From Helopsaltes ochotensis (Eukaryota; Chordata; Aves; Passeriformes; Locustellidae): a stretch of DNA of 64,000 nt. The translations under genes were made by a program, and so were the position numbers. The first letter of the stretch is position 1; every line of letters starts with the position of its first letter. This document shows, in pieces, positions 49,223 to 63,725 of the stretch. The stretch covers positions 53,339 through 117,338 of the forward strand of contig VXBM01001338.1 in assembly GCA_013400155.1 (NCBI GenBank), given 5' to 3'. Under the pieces are notes generated by a model. That model was not told where the DNA came from, made no database searches, and was given only the letters and a program-made list of their open reading frames with translations.

Positions 49223-52200
49223 GGAAGGCAAACCTTAGTGGTTTCAAACCACAATATTCCTGGAATTAAATGCTTCAACATTAAAACTTCAACAGTTTCA
49301 ATCTTCTAGGTATACTTGTAGGTATATAGCAGGGGAAAAACCTCACAAGAAACAAGAACTATGGCACAAAATAATAGATGCCAAGGAGGAGAAAGTAGGA
49401 ATGCATAGATGTAGGTAGGTAGGTTACAGGAGATTAAAATTAACTTTTTTCTCTTCCCTATATGGACAGCCTTCTCTTCTACTGTTTTCTGTTGCCATTT
49501 CAGCCCACATAAAAAGCCCAATCTCATCTCTAACCATCGACTTCTACTAACACCTGCAGATCATTTTACTACTTCTATTTCAGGGAGAAACTGCTGATTC
49601 AGTCCACGTTAAAAATAAGAAAATCAAAGCTACACAGTCCAGTTCACAAGTTTCCAAAGGCTCAAAGGAAAACTGATCTGCCACTTGTATTTTCTCACAG
49701 ACTGGCAGCTGTGTTACAGTGCCTGACCATACAGATAGCCCCACAGTCATCTCCAAAACCATATGGGAAGATATCATACATTTACTTCCAAGCAGAGTCC
49801 TGAGGGAAGAGGCAAAAATCTCTCGAGCACATCTTCCACTGTTACTGGAATTCCACTTTCTGAAATGCTGCGGCCACTTGTCAGCACTAAAGCAGACACA
49901 AGGCATGACACACCAGATTTTCATTAGCAGGAGTGGTCTGTGTGGCTAGACCAGCACCTGTCTCTACTTGACTGGCCTCATCGGATGTGTCTGCCTGCTC
50001 CAGTCTCCTCAATTTTTTTTCCTAGCTTGTTACATCAGCAATTTCTGTGCTTTCCATGAATTTGAAAGCAAGATACAGCCTATGCTGCCCCCCAGAGCCG
50101 ACGAGACAAGGGTTACTCATCCAAACAGGGAGGACATAAACATTACTCATTTCTCTGAACTGAGGAAGATCTTAACTGAGACCTACTTTTTCAGCACAAG
50201 CACATTCCTGTTACTGGAAATAGCTGCTTCAAGGTGACTACACATGAAATCTGTTCCCCAGACATAATTAAACCCTAATGAAGTCTGGCATTTCTCCACA
50301 TCTGCAGCTCACAATAGAACTTGAGGAGTATCAGCAATTGCACTGTACACAGCTCAGGGTACTCAGACATGCAGCTTGCTCAGAAATTACAGTCTGAGCA
50401 GGAATATGGGAGTGATGCTTGGCTGCAGCCACTGGGGCCTCATCAGGTTAAGAAAAAAAAATCTGTTGATGCTAATCAAGTTAACTAGATCACACACACT
50501 ACTGCCAGATCATGCAAATCAAAAGCAGATGCATTCTGTTAAACGCACAACACTTCCCATATACTTGCCAGTATCTACCTGCTAAAGAAACAAACTGACC
50601 AGAACACAGCTACACAGGAGAGTTTGGAAGAAAACTAAAATAATTGAGGAGAGTTGCTCAAGCACACCTTTCACATCTCTATGCAGTATTTACAGCTAGA
50701 ACCTCCATACAGACCAATCCCAGTCGGGACATAAAACAGGTAAAAGGACATAGTGTAACAGCATTTAAAGATGGAGTCATAGGCAAAACAGAAGATAAAT
50801 TAAAAATTTTCTAAACACACATAACGTGGCAGTTGCCTAGTTTTCAAAATTATTTGTACCCTGCCCCACAGTGCTTTTGTCTACCTTCGAAAGACAATTG
50901 ATACCCGAAAGAACTGAGATGGCTCACATTTCTGCAAAAGTATGTTATTTTTCTTCTCTTACATAGAAATACTTAGATTTTAGCAGAAATGTGTATTCCA
51001 TTTAAAATATTATATTATGCCTTTTTCACCTTTGAATCCTTTTATATTATTATATAAATGGAATATATAAGTGGAATTACAGTAGAGAAAAATGGCAACT
51101 AAAAAAGATGATTCTAATGTAAAATATATTTAACATTAATAAAATTAAAGGAAGAATAGAACAATCCTGAAATGTTTGAACACTTGAAGTACTTGAAGTA
51201 TTTAGTTATTCATTGGTTAGTATCTTTCTCCTTTCTGATTGCAGACATTCTGACTGCCAATGGCTCCTTTCACTTATCCTTAGAGCTTACTATTAGGGCA
51301 ACATATTTTAAAGGCACCCATAACCTTTTCTCTATAGGAAATAGGAGCCCTAATTATTTTGCTTTGTTATATTTTATCAAGAGAAGATAAGGTACATTGT
51401 AAATGTTCCACTAACCCTAGATAACGGGGCTTCTGTAATTCCAGGGAATCATATATTTGAAATTATTTTGTTTGGTATTTTTTTTATTCCTTTTCAAGGA
51501 AGGACCATTCCTCCTGTAACAGAACATCCTTCTTGTCTCTGATCCAGGCTTAACTGGTATTGTAGGCTTTACCCTTTGGTGGTATTTAACTCAAATTAAA
51601 ATCCATGCCCTGGTCTCTGTTATCCATCAGGCAAAGCATTGGTCTGACCTCTCTTCAAATACCTGAGCTTTGCATACATGACATTATAAGAATGCATATG
51701 CTAATTTCCCTTTTCTTTGCTATACAACAGAATCCTCTCATTTTTAGATTCTTAAATTCAAGACGAAAAGTACTGAGGATGTGATCTCTCTCATGTTTTA
51801 AACATGCTTTAAAATGAAGATAGGAAGGCACTGAATTAACTTTAAACATGGAACTAGATCTTAAAAGCAATGAAAATAAAGAAGAACTATATATTTCTCA
51901 TAGCTGTGTAGGTTGCTATAGGATTATTTTAAGATTACCACTTTACTACAGAATTCAACACTGCTTCAAATTAGTCAGGCACATCAGTATTAGATTACAT
52001 GAACTTCTCTGGACAAGTAAACCTTTAGATTTACAGAAGTTGTAAAACCCATGATGATCAGTAAATTCAACCTTCTAAAAAGCACGAAGCATTATGATCT
52101 CCTGAGTTCTTGCCTGCTTGAATGCCAGCATACACCATTTGGAAAGGCCTGCAATTTTCAAAGTTTGTCAACTCACAACATCCATTCCATTATCCTACAG

Positions 52201-53137
52201 AGAACTTACATGAAACTGTCATGCTGCAAGTATTAGACATACACTTCACCTTTTAAAATACTTACACAACGTACTCTTCCTTACAGTCTTCTGAAACTCT
52301 GCCATAAGGGTTACTAAAAACTAAGAGTCCAAAATGCTCTTCTAGCCACTCACTTCTAAACATGTAAATAAGTCACCTGAATAGAACAACTTTTATACAT
52401 AAATGCAGCTGGTCAACAGTACGAATTTTACACAACCAAATTTTAAGACTTTCAAAAAATCAGGCTACTTTTCAAACTGCTGACAGTTACTTGTGCAGAT
52501 CCTGAACTCAAATACACATCATCCAAGCTCTGGAACTACAACTGAATCACTACAAGTTGAATGTTCCAAAAATCTGATTAAAGTGATGATTAAAAAAATT
52601 AAAATTAGTCCTGAGAAAACAGTGATGGATCTTTCAGGCCTATGACCTGGGGTTTGGCTTTTCTGAAAGTCTCTGAACTTCTAACTCTCATCAGTTCTAG
52701 TGGAAAAAGAAGTCTGAAAAAAAACATATACTGAGAGGAAAGCAAGGAGCGTGGAAAAAAATCTGCAGTTTGCAAGAGTGAATAGATTGTCTTATACACT
52801 TGTAAGAGACAGTTTGTCAGAGTGAGTTTACCTATGTGTTTTAGCTTGGATCTGAAGTACACTTCTGAATGCAATTTGTGATAATCCTCATAGACTGTAC
52901 TTCAGTACACACTGTGGAGCAGATTGGAGATCACATAATAGATTTCTTCCAAGAAACCATCAGAATTGGCAGAAGAGAGGTTTTGAGCTAAGAAATGCAC
53001 ATGAATAGCTGCAAAATAGATAAACCTAACAGAAAATCCTACCAGAAAAAGAAATCATTGTAGAAACAGAACAACTGATACATTATTCAAAAAATCCCAA
53101 ACGTAGAATATCCCTTTCCTCTCCAAAGGTTCAAATA

Positions 53138-53226
53138 AAACCCAACCCAAACCAAACCAATCCAATCCAAACAAATAGAAAAAAAATAACAAACAAAAAG
53201 CAAAACCCCAAACCCAAGTAAAAAAC
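53138..53226 (+). repeat. A/C-rich low-complexity tract
   Basis: Repeated AACCC/AACCA-like units (CCCAACCCAAACCAAACC and similar) followed by A-rich sequence. There is no regular period. Confidence 0.8.
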
Positions 53227-54474
53227 CTGTAAAACCACCTAAATAATTCTTTGTACTATGTTATTTAACTCTGCATGGTTTCAGAATCTAAGTAACAATC
53301 ATAGTTCGGCTAACCAAACAAGTTGAGAAGTCAAATACAGATTTATTTTACAGCCTATACAAGTAACAGCATGCAAATATTTAGAGGGCTCATCCAGGAA
53401 ACCTGAATATTTCGCTGAAAAGAAAATGAAAAAATATTAGCAAACTGAGATGTTCAAGGTGCAACAAAGAAGAGCCAACAAGCTCAAAATCAGTAATCCA
53501 CACCTGCTGCAATGAACTAAGCCACCAAAAAACATTTAAGGAAAATAAGCAAGAGAGAGTTTTTGTTGGGACCCCACAACAGCAGAACAACAGCACCTGA
53601 ATGACTACAAAACAGAGCAAAGGCTCCCAAGCAGCAATGACATCTCCCTTGGCTCCCAGCCATGGCAAGTGCAGCCAAGTCCCATCCCCACACACTTTCC
53701 ATGTCCCAGAGAGGTTGGCCTCTATACCATCACAGCCCAGATTTTCCTCACCTCAGACTCATTTCTGCATAATAGAAAATGCAGCTGTGGCTTTCTTTGC
53801 ACTGTTTTGCCCAGTGGCATCTGAACTCTGCAAAATAACAGACTTAAAGAAACATTGAAACAACCTGTTTCTGTTCCCACCCCTCCCCACGCCATAAACA
53901 ACTCTTTTGGTCATACAGCAGGCGATTCTTCCTATGCACATACATGTACAGGGGAAGATGGGTTCCCTCTGTGAGAGCTCAGCTGGCAGTGGGGACAGCA
54001 GAAGTCCATGTCTGGACCAAGACCTGCAGCTCAGTTGGTGCTGGGGCTTTGCCAACCACAGACCTAAGCACTTGGATGACGGCATCAAAGGACCATCTGC
54101 AAGCACATTAGTTACCTAGATTTCTTACCAAGCTGGGGAACTTGCTATGTTTTTTCCAATAAATGACACTTTTTACCGGTTTGATCCCAAGGCCTGCATT
54201 TCTCCTGTTACTTCACCAAAAGACCCTGCCCAGAGTCAGAGGCCAGTTGCACTGGTCTCTTCCGCTAAACCCCAAAACCCCAATTCTGCATCCCCTAAGT
54301 AAACCCAAGGCTACCCAGAGCTCTTCAGCTGCACACTTGCCATAACTGATTCTAGGCTTCACAGTACAAACACATGCCAAATCTGAGTCACAGCTTAAGA
54401 AGAAACTACCTCACTTTTCCCTCCTGAGCTGCAGCTGCTCTATGTGGGTTGTAGTGTCAAGATAGGGTGCAGTG

Positions 54475-54780
54475 CCCTACTCCAGGAAAGAGGAGGTGGA
54501 AGAGTCAGAAATGAAAAAGTTGAGCATGGGAAAAGGTGAGAGTGAAGAACAGGGAGAGTGGCTTTATGTTTTGTCTTTGTTTCTCACCGTGCAACTCTTT
54601 TAATTGCCAATAAATTAATTTCCCCCAAATCAAATCTACTTTGCCCCTGACAGCAAATGGAAATCCCCCTCTTCATCTCAATTTACAAGCCTTTCCATCT
54701 TATTTTCTCACCACTATCCTAGTGAGGAGGAGTGAGAGAGAGGCAGGGAGATGACAGCCAGGCAGGGTCAAACCACCACA
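54475..54780 (+). mobile_element. 3' part of an ERVL-like LTR, plus orientation
   Basis: The right end GGCAGGGTCAAACCACCACA at 54780 is the terminus of the same avian ERVL LTR family as 18323-19353. About 170 bases upstream is CCAATAAATTAATTTCCCCC, which fits the family's polyadenylation region. The left limit is uncertain; the element may be 5'-truncated or reach further left. No target duplication was found. Confidence 0.6.
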
Positions 54781-56027
54781 AGCGCAGTGAAAGAAAAGAA
54801 TTATTACAAAAACAGTACTGACATATATTCAGTATGCAAATACGGGAAAAACACATGAGTCGATAAAAAGATTTACCCTGAGAGGTTTGTGGCCATCTTT
54901 TTTCCTCTTTGCCTCCTGGGCAGCACCATCCTGGGGGAGAGAGCTGGTGCCATTTTCCCTTTGTCTCTCTGTGGTAGGCATCATCTTGGAAGTTGTATTT
55001 CCACCATTTTGGGGGTCTCTTTGTTCTGGAGGAGTTTGTGAGATTTAGCAATTCTGCATCTAATGATTATTTACTGGGTTTTTTTGCCTGCTGCAGTTTC
55101 GCTTGTTAGTAAATTGCTATTTTTTGACTCTCATCAATGTACTGGTATTTCTCCTCATTAGTGGAAAGGGATTGGTTGAAACTTAGGGGAGGTAACTCAC
55201 TTTAAGTATCCACCTCTTTAAACTGTCTTAAACCAAGAAAGACAGAAATGTTGTTGGTCTTCTCAATCCTCCAATTGTCTTGGCACTGAAAAGCTGATTT
55301 TACAGACTGCTGTGCAGCAATAAAGCAAAAAACCCTCTAAAATAACCTTGCCTGGCTTATTATACCACAATAACATCAGCAATTTAAATACTCAAAATTC
55401 TTACCTACACTTTTGTCTATTTTACTAAGTGCTGTCTTAAATAAAATGTAAATGGAGAGCCCTTTGCCTATACTTTTGTAGACTTTCAGTTCTAATGACA
55501 GTCTCTGTCACAACACACTCAAACATTAAGAATGACACCTTTTACCCAATGTATGACTATGAAATAGGCAAAACCATTATGACTCCAATAAATAACATAT
55601 TCAAAAATAGCACAGACAAGCCACCATAGAGCCTTGTGATTCTTGCAAGTTTTGTGATCACAGCTATGGAGGATACTTGGCATTTTTTAAAATAAAGTTT
55701 CTCTGGATTTTTCTGATGCAGCAAAACACACATACTATGATGTATAATACTCCCAAAATCTTTTAGAGCTGCTTTGCAGTACTGTTATCTAAGCTGCCTT
55801 GGAGGACAAAGTGTTACCTTAATAGAATTACAAAAAGAAGCCTAATACTTCCTTAATAAAATTACAAAGAAATTCGAAGTTAGAATTAACTTCCAAAATT
55901 CAAAATAAAATAATTTTAAGCCCACATTTATTTTATCCTTTCCTTCTATGAGATTTGCAATGTTTCATATTAGTTAAGGAAACTGCTGAACTGCAGGCAT
56001 TACATTGCCCTAAAAATAGACACCATA

Positions 56028-56145
56028 AAGAATATAATATTGCATATAATATAATAATTAATCATAGCAGTTGTTATATTATTATAATAGTAATCCATAT
56101 ATATTATTAATTTCATTTAATATATATTTATATTGTGTAAGAATA
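56028..56145. repeat. AT-rich tract
   Basis: Nearly pure A/T sequence with many ATAAT and TATAT words, able to form imperfect hairpins. No regular unit. Confidence 0.85.
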
Positions 56146-58299
56146 TATCACTTACTACTTTTTACTGATTGGATTTTTTAAAAATAAACTTTATTACTGA
56201 GCATACCTGGATGCATCACTGATAATATTACAGATATTATTTCTGTCCCAAGAGGACAACACTGATAAAATTACCATCTTAGTCTGATGTTAACATACTG
56301 ACTACTGAGTAAAGTTTCTTAACATCCTCTGGACGTAGGCAGAGAATTCCACAAAAATCCAAAATCCCAACTTTAATTCTGTGATTTTTGTCAGGAATGT
56401 CACTAAAAAAAATCCTAAGCTGATGTCCGTATCTGCTGAATTCAACAATTTCTCACTTAAACTAAATAATGTATTATATCTGACCTATATTGTAAAAATA
56501 TATATTTTTTTACAAACCAATTTTCAGTTGAAAAAGGCCAGCTAGTTTATTAAGAATTATTTTCATATAAGTTGTTAGGTTTACTTGGAGTGTCTTTTCA
56601 TTAACAGGATAAAGAATCACTGATGCAACTTGCAAATCATTGATATAGTCATGCAACTGGAGCAAACTAACAATTTCCTCGACTAAAACCCACAGACTTG
56701 TTCTTATTCCAGTATGTGGTATCTGGTGCACTGAAGTTAAGTCAGTATACTAAATTTTCAGAAATAATGTTAACCACTTTGCAAGGGGAAATCAGCTTCT
56801 CCTTCAAATCTATTCCTAAACAGTTCAATGATACTGCATTTCTTTAAATAACATGAGGGAACTATTTTGTGACTATGCATTAACTCAGAAAAAGGAAAAT
56901 CAAATAACAAAACTGACCAAATAAAGCACTTCATAAAAGCTTCAGCTGGTAAAAAATAGTTTCTAGTACACCTCAGAGTAGCATGTCAGTAACTCTTGCT
57001 CCAAAAATAGACTGACAGATCCAGGTATAGGATTCTGTCTGCAGAATTCATGATAGAAATATTCCTTATAGAAATGTGTCTCAAGTCTCTGCAGTCCAAG
57101 CAGGTGGACAAAAAAAAAGGCAAAAACCACGGCAACCGCCCAGTTAGATCTACATCTGTAAAAACCTTTTGGCCCTATACTTGCATGCTGGTGATTTGCA
57201 AATTTACCAGAGACAAGCTTTTCTTGCTTATTAAAAAATTTATAAGCATCTGTACAGCAAGAAAACCAAGACTTTCAGCTCTACATCTTTCGCTGATATA
57301 CCACATCATTTCCTAGCAAATTGAACAGAAAGACTTCAGTAAGAACTGCATGGTATGTAAAGGAAATTACAAGAAGTGAATGCAGACTACACTGTCTTAC
57401 AATAGCTTAGGCCCTAGCAAGGACCCATGGCAGCCCACAGTGAAAGTGTGAAAAACAAGGGTACCCTGCTGCTCTGGCATATGCTCCAGCACAGACGGTA
57501 AGAATCCCATCATGAGGAAGAGGAACTAGGTAGAAATCTAAAACAGAAAAATTTTATACAGTAATTGAAAAATGTAAACTAAACCCAAGCACGCTTAAGA
57601 TAGTAATAATGCATTGATTTTGGATGGCCAAGCCACCCACACTGATGCACTCCTTTTGGTAATACTGCATAAGGCTTATATTGCCCATAGAACAACATAA
57701 ATTATGACATCTGAGTACGGATGTAGCAAAACTGGGACCTATGACAAAAAGGCAATTATGAGGGGGCTGTTTTCTTCTGAAAAGTTCTGGCAGAGACAAG
57801 GAAGTACAAGGTGAATGAAAGGCTCAGCCCAAACTCAGAAAATAACAGAGACTAACATAGCAAATAAAGAATAAAATGCCAAATCATGGTGAGAAAAAGA
57901 AAGGTAGGTCATCCACTCGTAGGTGTGTGGATGCCTCTAGATGATAATCATGCTGACGTGTGGATTCAAGTCCACAAGGGGGATGGAAGAAAATTGATGG
58001 CATGCTAGGCCTTTTTGCTCTTAACATTGTTCTTATTTTCTGGGTTTTGGGGGTGGGAAAAGAAGGGCACCTATGGAGGCAAGAAATGGGTTTACACCTC
58101 ACTACCTAGGAAACCATATTTCAGTAGTAATCACGTATGTGATTGCTCAGAATCTGCACTCTGCATCATTATGGAATTGTAAACCTGTACACTCAATTGC
58201 ATAGATCATAGATTATTTTGCACAGATTATTTTGCTGCTCTACCTGTTTACTCTTTGAGTGTTCATTAACAAACAAATACCTTAATAGCTCCCACCGGC

Positions 58300-58640
58300 T
58301 ATGACAATGATACAGCTGTCTCACAATACTCCTTTTATGCCTCATAAAAGGAGCAGGGATTTGGCTACAGAGGGTGGATGTCAGCCAATCCCTGATGACA
58401 ACGTAAGTGGGCAGCTATTGGCCAGTGAGCTGGGTGGTAACCAACCACAGCCAATCAGGTTTGAACACAGAGTCTTGAATGGTCTATATAAGGGCAGTGC
58501 ACGCCACAGAACACCCTGCTGCACGAACCTTGGAGTGTCCTGTCCTCACCACCTCCCCCTTCGGTGACAGCCAGCTAAGCCTGAAGTCTCCATTCTTAAG
58601 ACAGGAGAGTCAAAACTTGGCAGCAACAGAAAACTATTCA
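58300..58640 (+). promoter_or_regulatory. TATA/CCAAT promoter-like segment, possibly a solo LTR
   Basis: A TATATAAG box lies at 58485-58492. Upstream are CCAAT boxes at about 58385 (AGCCAATCC), 58449 (AGCCAATCAGG) and, inverted, about 58417 (ATTGGCC). Spacing fits a plus-strand core promoter starting near 58515. The compact order suggests an LTR U3-R region, but TG/CA ends with a target duplication were not found, and I see no open frame of note downstream. It is opposite in direction to APBA1. Confidence 0.45.
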
Positions 58641-61600
58641 CACTTCAATTTTTTTCTGGTGTTCTTTTACTAGGTATGAGCGAGGCTGTGTGATAAAATC
58701 CAAGGGTCATAAAACAGCAGCAGTGTCACTTTCCTCAGATTGCCCAATCCAGCAGAACGTATTTTCCTCTAACAATGCAGTATTAAACCTACAAACCTGA
58801 TACAGTACACTGCTCTCCTACCAAGATAAATCAAAATCAGGTTGACGCATATTACTGTGTATTAAAAATTATTATGTAAAAAGCATACTAACAAGCAGGG
58901 AGCAACATAAGAATCCAATTTTATTCATTAAGATTAACAAAGAATTAGGCAGCTGCAATGCTTATGTGATTTTTATTATAAAGTTTGTACCACTGCTTCA
59001 AATTGGTAGAGTTTTGATTGTTTTTATATTGAGGCAGAAAGAGATTATTGAAGAACATAGAGAGCCGTCACAAATTCTTGATTTCTTTCTAATTCTTGCA
59101 TTCCTGACAGAGGGAAAGTTACAGAAAATCTCTCCTTTAGTGCAAAGAGTATGACTCAAAAACTTATCAGGCTACTACACTGAAGCGAAAATTAGTCAGT
59201 GCTTATTTATAATAAATTCTGAAAATGAAAAGGACAATTTGAATCGGCAGGAATTCTAAAACAACAGAGGACTGGCAACATGAAATACAGTGGGAAGATG
59301 AAGAGACAGTTTTGAAATACAGTTTCTTTAAGCATAGGGAACAGTTACTCTCCATTTTTCTTCATCTATTTTATTTTTGTAGCAGGGAAGAAAAAACAAC
59401 TTTAAACAAGGTCAGTCTTCTTAAAACACTGAGTTTATAAATACAGAAACTATGTCATCCTGAAACAAATCTCCTGAAGATAATAATCTGAGAGAATTTA
59501 TGAGAAATGTGTACTTAGCACATAAGTACACAAAACAGCAGTAATTAAATTATAACACATTTCTTGAGCATGTTAATTATATGTAATGTGAATTCTTCAC
59601 TTCAAGTTAAATCAGGCATACTGCAGCAGACTGAGATTTAAGTGTATATAAATATAGATTATTTATATAACTATAAGATGTATTATCAAATTCTCTCCAC
59701 ACCCTAAGGGAAATGCAGGAAGCTAGGAACAGAATTAATTTATTGTCTTTAAATCAAACTGGGTAGCACTTGAAATAAGGTATGCTTATAAGATATCACA
59801 AATGGAGGGTGTGAGTTGAGTTACTCTTTGTGATTAAGACTGAAGTGTCCTCCAAGTATTAAACACCTGGTGGCCAAGCTGAGCAGTGCACTTCTGTGTT
59901 TGAAACTGACGCTATATTTTTCAGCAAAAGTACAGAAATTCTCAGTTTGTACATTTAGGACTACTAGGGCATTCTATTTGCTTCAATCTTGCTGAAGCAA
60001 ATGGGCATCAGGAAGAGGTCATGTTCCTGTAAATGTTTCTACGTATTACAAGAAGCATATCAAATGGCAGAGCTCAATCCAGCAGTTTTACACTATCACT
60101 GTTACACTCACTGCAAGGCAGATCCAGATTGTTTTGAGAAGGATCACAGACCAAAACACAGATCAATAACTTTAATCCATGTATGCAGCTTATCTCATCT
60201 TGGAACAACTTTGCAAGGAAAACTGGCAGGGACTTCAACAAGAACTACAGGAGTGGCCACAGGCTTTCTCATCTGCTAAAAAATATTTAGTATCTCAGCT
60301 TGAAAATTTTACTTGAAAGTGGCAAATCTTTCTTCTGTTGGAATTCAAATTGGCATTTTATTAAGTCCACTCAACTCAGCAGAGTGAGGTACCAATAGGA
60401 AAGGCTGAAGAACTTCCAAACAAGTTTTGCATTAAAAATGCCATCTTGCAACTCATTAAAAAAAATCATTGTTGAATTTTACCAGGGATTACAATTATCT
60501 GCTCCAAGTAACTAATTTTCTTATTCCATAGACAGCTGGGGAGGCAAGCTTCCAGGAGAGTTTGCTCCTGGAAAAAAGGATCAGATCATTCCCTCTGAAC
60601 AGTAATCACAGAAATCAGTCTCAGCTTCTTAACTAGCCATGTAATCCCAAGGGACTGACCTTTGGTGGAACCATAATGGGCAGCATACCAGGTGGCTTCC
60701 TAAAACACAGACTGCTACTTCAGAAGGCAAATTTGCATACTGTCTCCAGAGATGTCACATGGTCCAAGGTACAAACAGGCTGTCAGGCACACATCTGCTT
60801 CCTCAGTAGACAGCCCCAGATCAGAATGTACATGCAGATATGAAATGTAGCTTATATTTTAACGATTAAGGATCAGAGGCTGCTGCCACACTGGCAGGTA
60901 CAGACAACCATGCTGTATGGGAAAGTCCATCCATTTCACACTTCTCAAATGCAGCTGAGTGACAAAATAGCCTTGATCTACAAACTCCCCAGCGACATCA
61001 GCCATGCAAGTGGATCCTCCAGCCCATGCTACAAACAAGCAAATATCCACGTACACCTGGAGGATCTGCTCCTGTAGTCCTTCCTCTTACCCAAGAGTCC
61101 AATGAGCCATGAACCTTACACTGCACAACATTAGCTCTACACGAAACAAAACACACTGACAAAAATGAGTAGGGGGTTTTTCAGATAATTTTAAATACAC
61201 CTTCACAACACACTTTTCACAGGTGTCCTGTGGTGACCCAGAAGGTATGTAAATACCAGGGGTTTAGTCTGAAATACTGTCAGTGTGAGGCAGCTTAAAT
61301 ACAGCACTGTGAAAAATGCTGTGAAAGTTCCTTGTTTTCTTCTCCTTTGCTTTCATATCAGAAATACATTGAGACTATTTTTCTGAATGCAATGTTCTAC
61401 CATATTGTTCTATGTTTTATGTACAAATTCAGCATTGAACAAAAACCCCAAAGGATCAAAATTAAAATTTCAGATAAAAGTCTAGGCAAGAGAAGTAAAA
61501 AATTTGTAAAGCAATTAAAGTAAAGAGTTAATGAAAACCTATAAAGACCCATAAGGGCAGGATCATAGTAAACACATAACTCACAAGAATGAAATACTGA

Positions 61601-63464
61601 CCTGCATAGATTTCATTATTTTGGCTTGTTCTCTGTGTATTTTAAAATACATCCAATGCTGCCCTCTAGACTAGTCTTGGAAGTTACTGCTTAAGAACTA
61701 GGCATCAATTTTAAGTGCTGTACACGCATCTTCATGGACAAGGGCAGAAAATACAGTCTGCCACATGTTTGTCAAAGGGAAATAGCTACATATATTCAGC
61801 ACTGAAGGCTCTACCAGTCTGTGTAACCCAAATCTTGAAGAAGAGTAATTCCTGATTGCTTATGTTTAGCACTCATCTATTTAACATGTTATTATTTTGC
61901 TTTTGTACTATAAAAGAAACTTAATTCCAATTTGCAACCTTTCATAAATTTAACTGTTCTGTTCATCTGAAAGCCTTACAAACTTATACTAAATTATACT
62001 GCACCAGGCAGCCAGCTGTGCCAAGGTACAATCTGGATGGAAATTCAACAAACAGAAATGCTGCGATAGACTAATTACAGTAGCCATTCGTTTATACTGA
62101 GACCCCCTAATAATACCCTCTGTAATACTACAGAGAGACATAGTAAGAACTGGAGAAGAATGGATTTGTGTATTATATTAGTACCCAACGTTGCAGTTCA
62201 CTCTCCCTGCATAAGCAATTTCCATTTCTGCTCTCTCAGGCCTAGCACGCTATTTGTAACATGAATCAAATGAGATTGTTATTGGCAATTACTTAGATAT
62301 AGGACAGTATTTCGCACCAAACCAATCTCCTTCAAATTTCTTCACTTCCTCTGGGAATTATGTTGGATTGTATCCCTAATGCAGAATGACTCAGTAAGCA
62401 GAAAGAGGGAGCAAAGCTCATTTTAGAGACAAACACTCCGGAAAACTGAGCAACAGCAACATCAGCCTGCAGAACTCATTACTGAAGGCTTGAGTTGTGG
62501 CTTTGACTTTATTAATTTGCAAACATCTAGTCTCCTTTTAAATTTCATTGCAGAACCTGCATTCAAAGGAAATAAATGGAAAGTGGCAGGAAAGAATCCA
62601 TAATCAGAGCTCACAGTGTAAATGTGTTCTAATCCAATTCATGCTCCATCATAAGTCAAAGCTTCTCAGACTATCAACCAGACAGGATGAATGTCAGGTG
62701 AAAATACTTAACATGTATAGGCAAGTGCAGAGGCTTCAGATTCCGACAGAGGGAGGATCAGCTGATCTGAGCTTTCTGGGATTTCACATCTACTTGGAAA
62801 GCAAGAAACCCATACGCTCTTTCACTCTCTCTACATTATCTGTGTAGAGTGTGCTCAGATGTGTTACAATTATTAACTAATGTAGGAGACAGATAGTATT
62901 CAACATAGAATTAATAAAAATTAGCATGTTTAAACCACCAGTAAACAAGCAGCCATTACATTGTGTTCACAGCTCTCCCTTAAAACCACAAATTGTAAAC
63001 AGACCCCCTTTACAGATACTTGCTGAGTATGTCATAATATTTCAGCTCAACATCTAAATTACATATTGGAAGTCACTGGTTACAATTTTGACAAAATCAT
63101 TGGTATTTGCTCAAATATTTGTATATGACAAAGTCACTGGTATTTTCTACATGGTTCTTATTTTATCTGCTACAGATTACATATGAAATCTAACCAGTAA
63201 AAACAGAAAAATGATGGATGGTGTGAAGAACTATAAAGTTGGTTATAAAACTGTATGAGTATTATGAAGGAGGTGAACACTTGGGATTACCACTTCATGA
63301 ATTAAAAAAATGCTATTGCTCAGACAACTCAAAAGACACTCAAATCCCTATGTCTGGCTATTCTTTGTCTTCTAAACCACCTTCTATTACTACTAAACCA
63401 AAATTAATTCTAACACCTGAAGAAATCCTCATCAGGCAAGAAATAAAACCATATAGTCAAAGAA

Positions 63465-63725
63465 TATGCTGAACTAGAAGGGACACATCAGAATGGATAG
63501 GACCCACAGGTTCCAATTCCTGGCCCTGCACAGGACACCCCAAGAGTCACATCACATGCCTCAGACCATTGTCCAAATGCTTCTGGAACTCTGTCAGGCC
63601 TAATGCTGTGACCACTTCCCTGGGGAGCCTGTTCCACCAGGGCAGAGCAGAGCAGGACAATCCCCTCCCTCGCCTGGCTGGCAATGTTGTGCTTGATGGC
63701 CCCCAGGACACAGGTGGCCCTCACA
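63465..63725 (-). mobile_element. CR1 LINE 3' part, minus strand
   Basis: The plus strand shows the reversed CR1 3' region: GAACTAGAAGGGACACATCA at the left edge, CAAATGCTTCTGGAACTCTG in the middle and GGGAGCCTGTTCCA at about 63623. It is short and 5'-truncated, of a subfamily other than the one at 29365. Confidence 0.8.

Noticed and set aside
49580..49949. 114-codon minus-strand frame and overlapping plus-strand frame
   Set aside because: No domain, start context or splice evidence; considered as a possible exon 1 region but it has no CpG enrichment.
59989..60279. 96-codon plus-strand frame with Cys/His residues
   Set aside because: The Cys and His spacing does not fit a known zinc finger, and nothing supports expression.
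62548..62847. 99-codon plus-strand frame
   Set aside because: No recognisable similarity; length is within chance for this much sequence.
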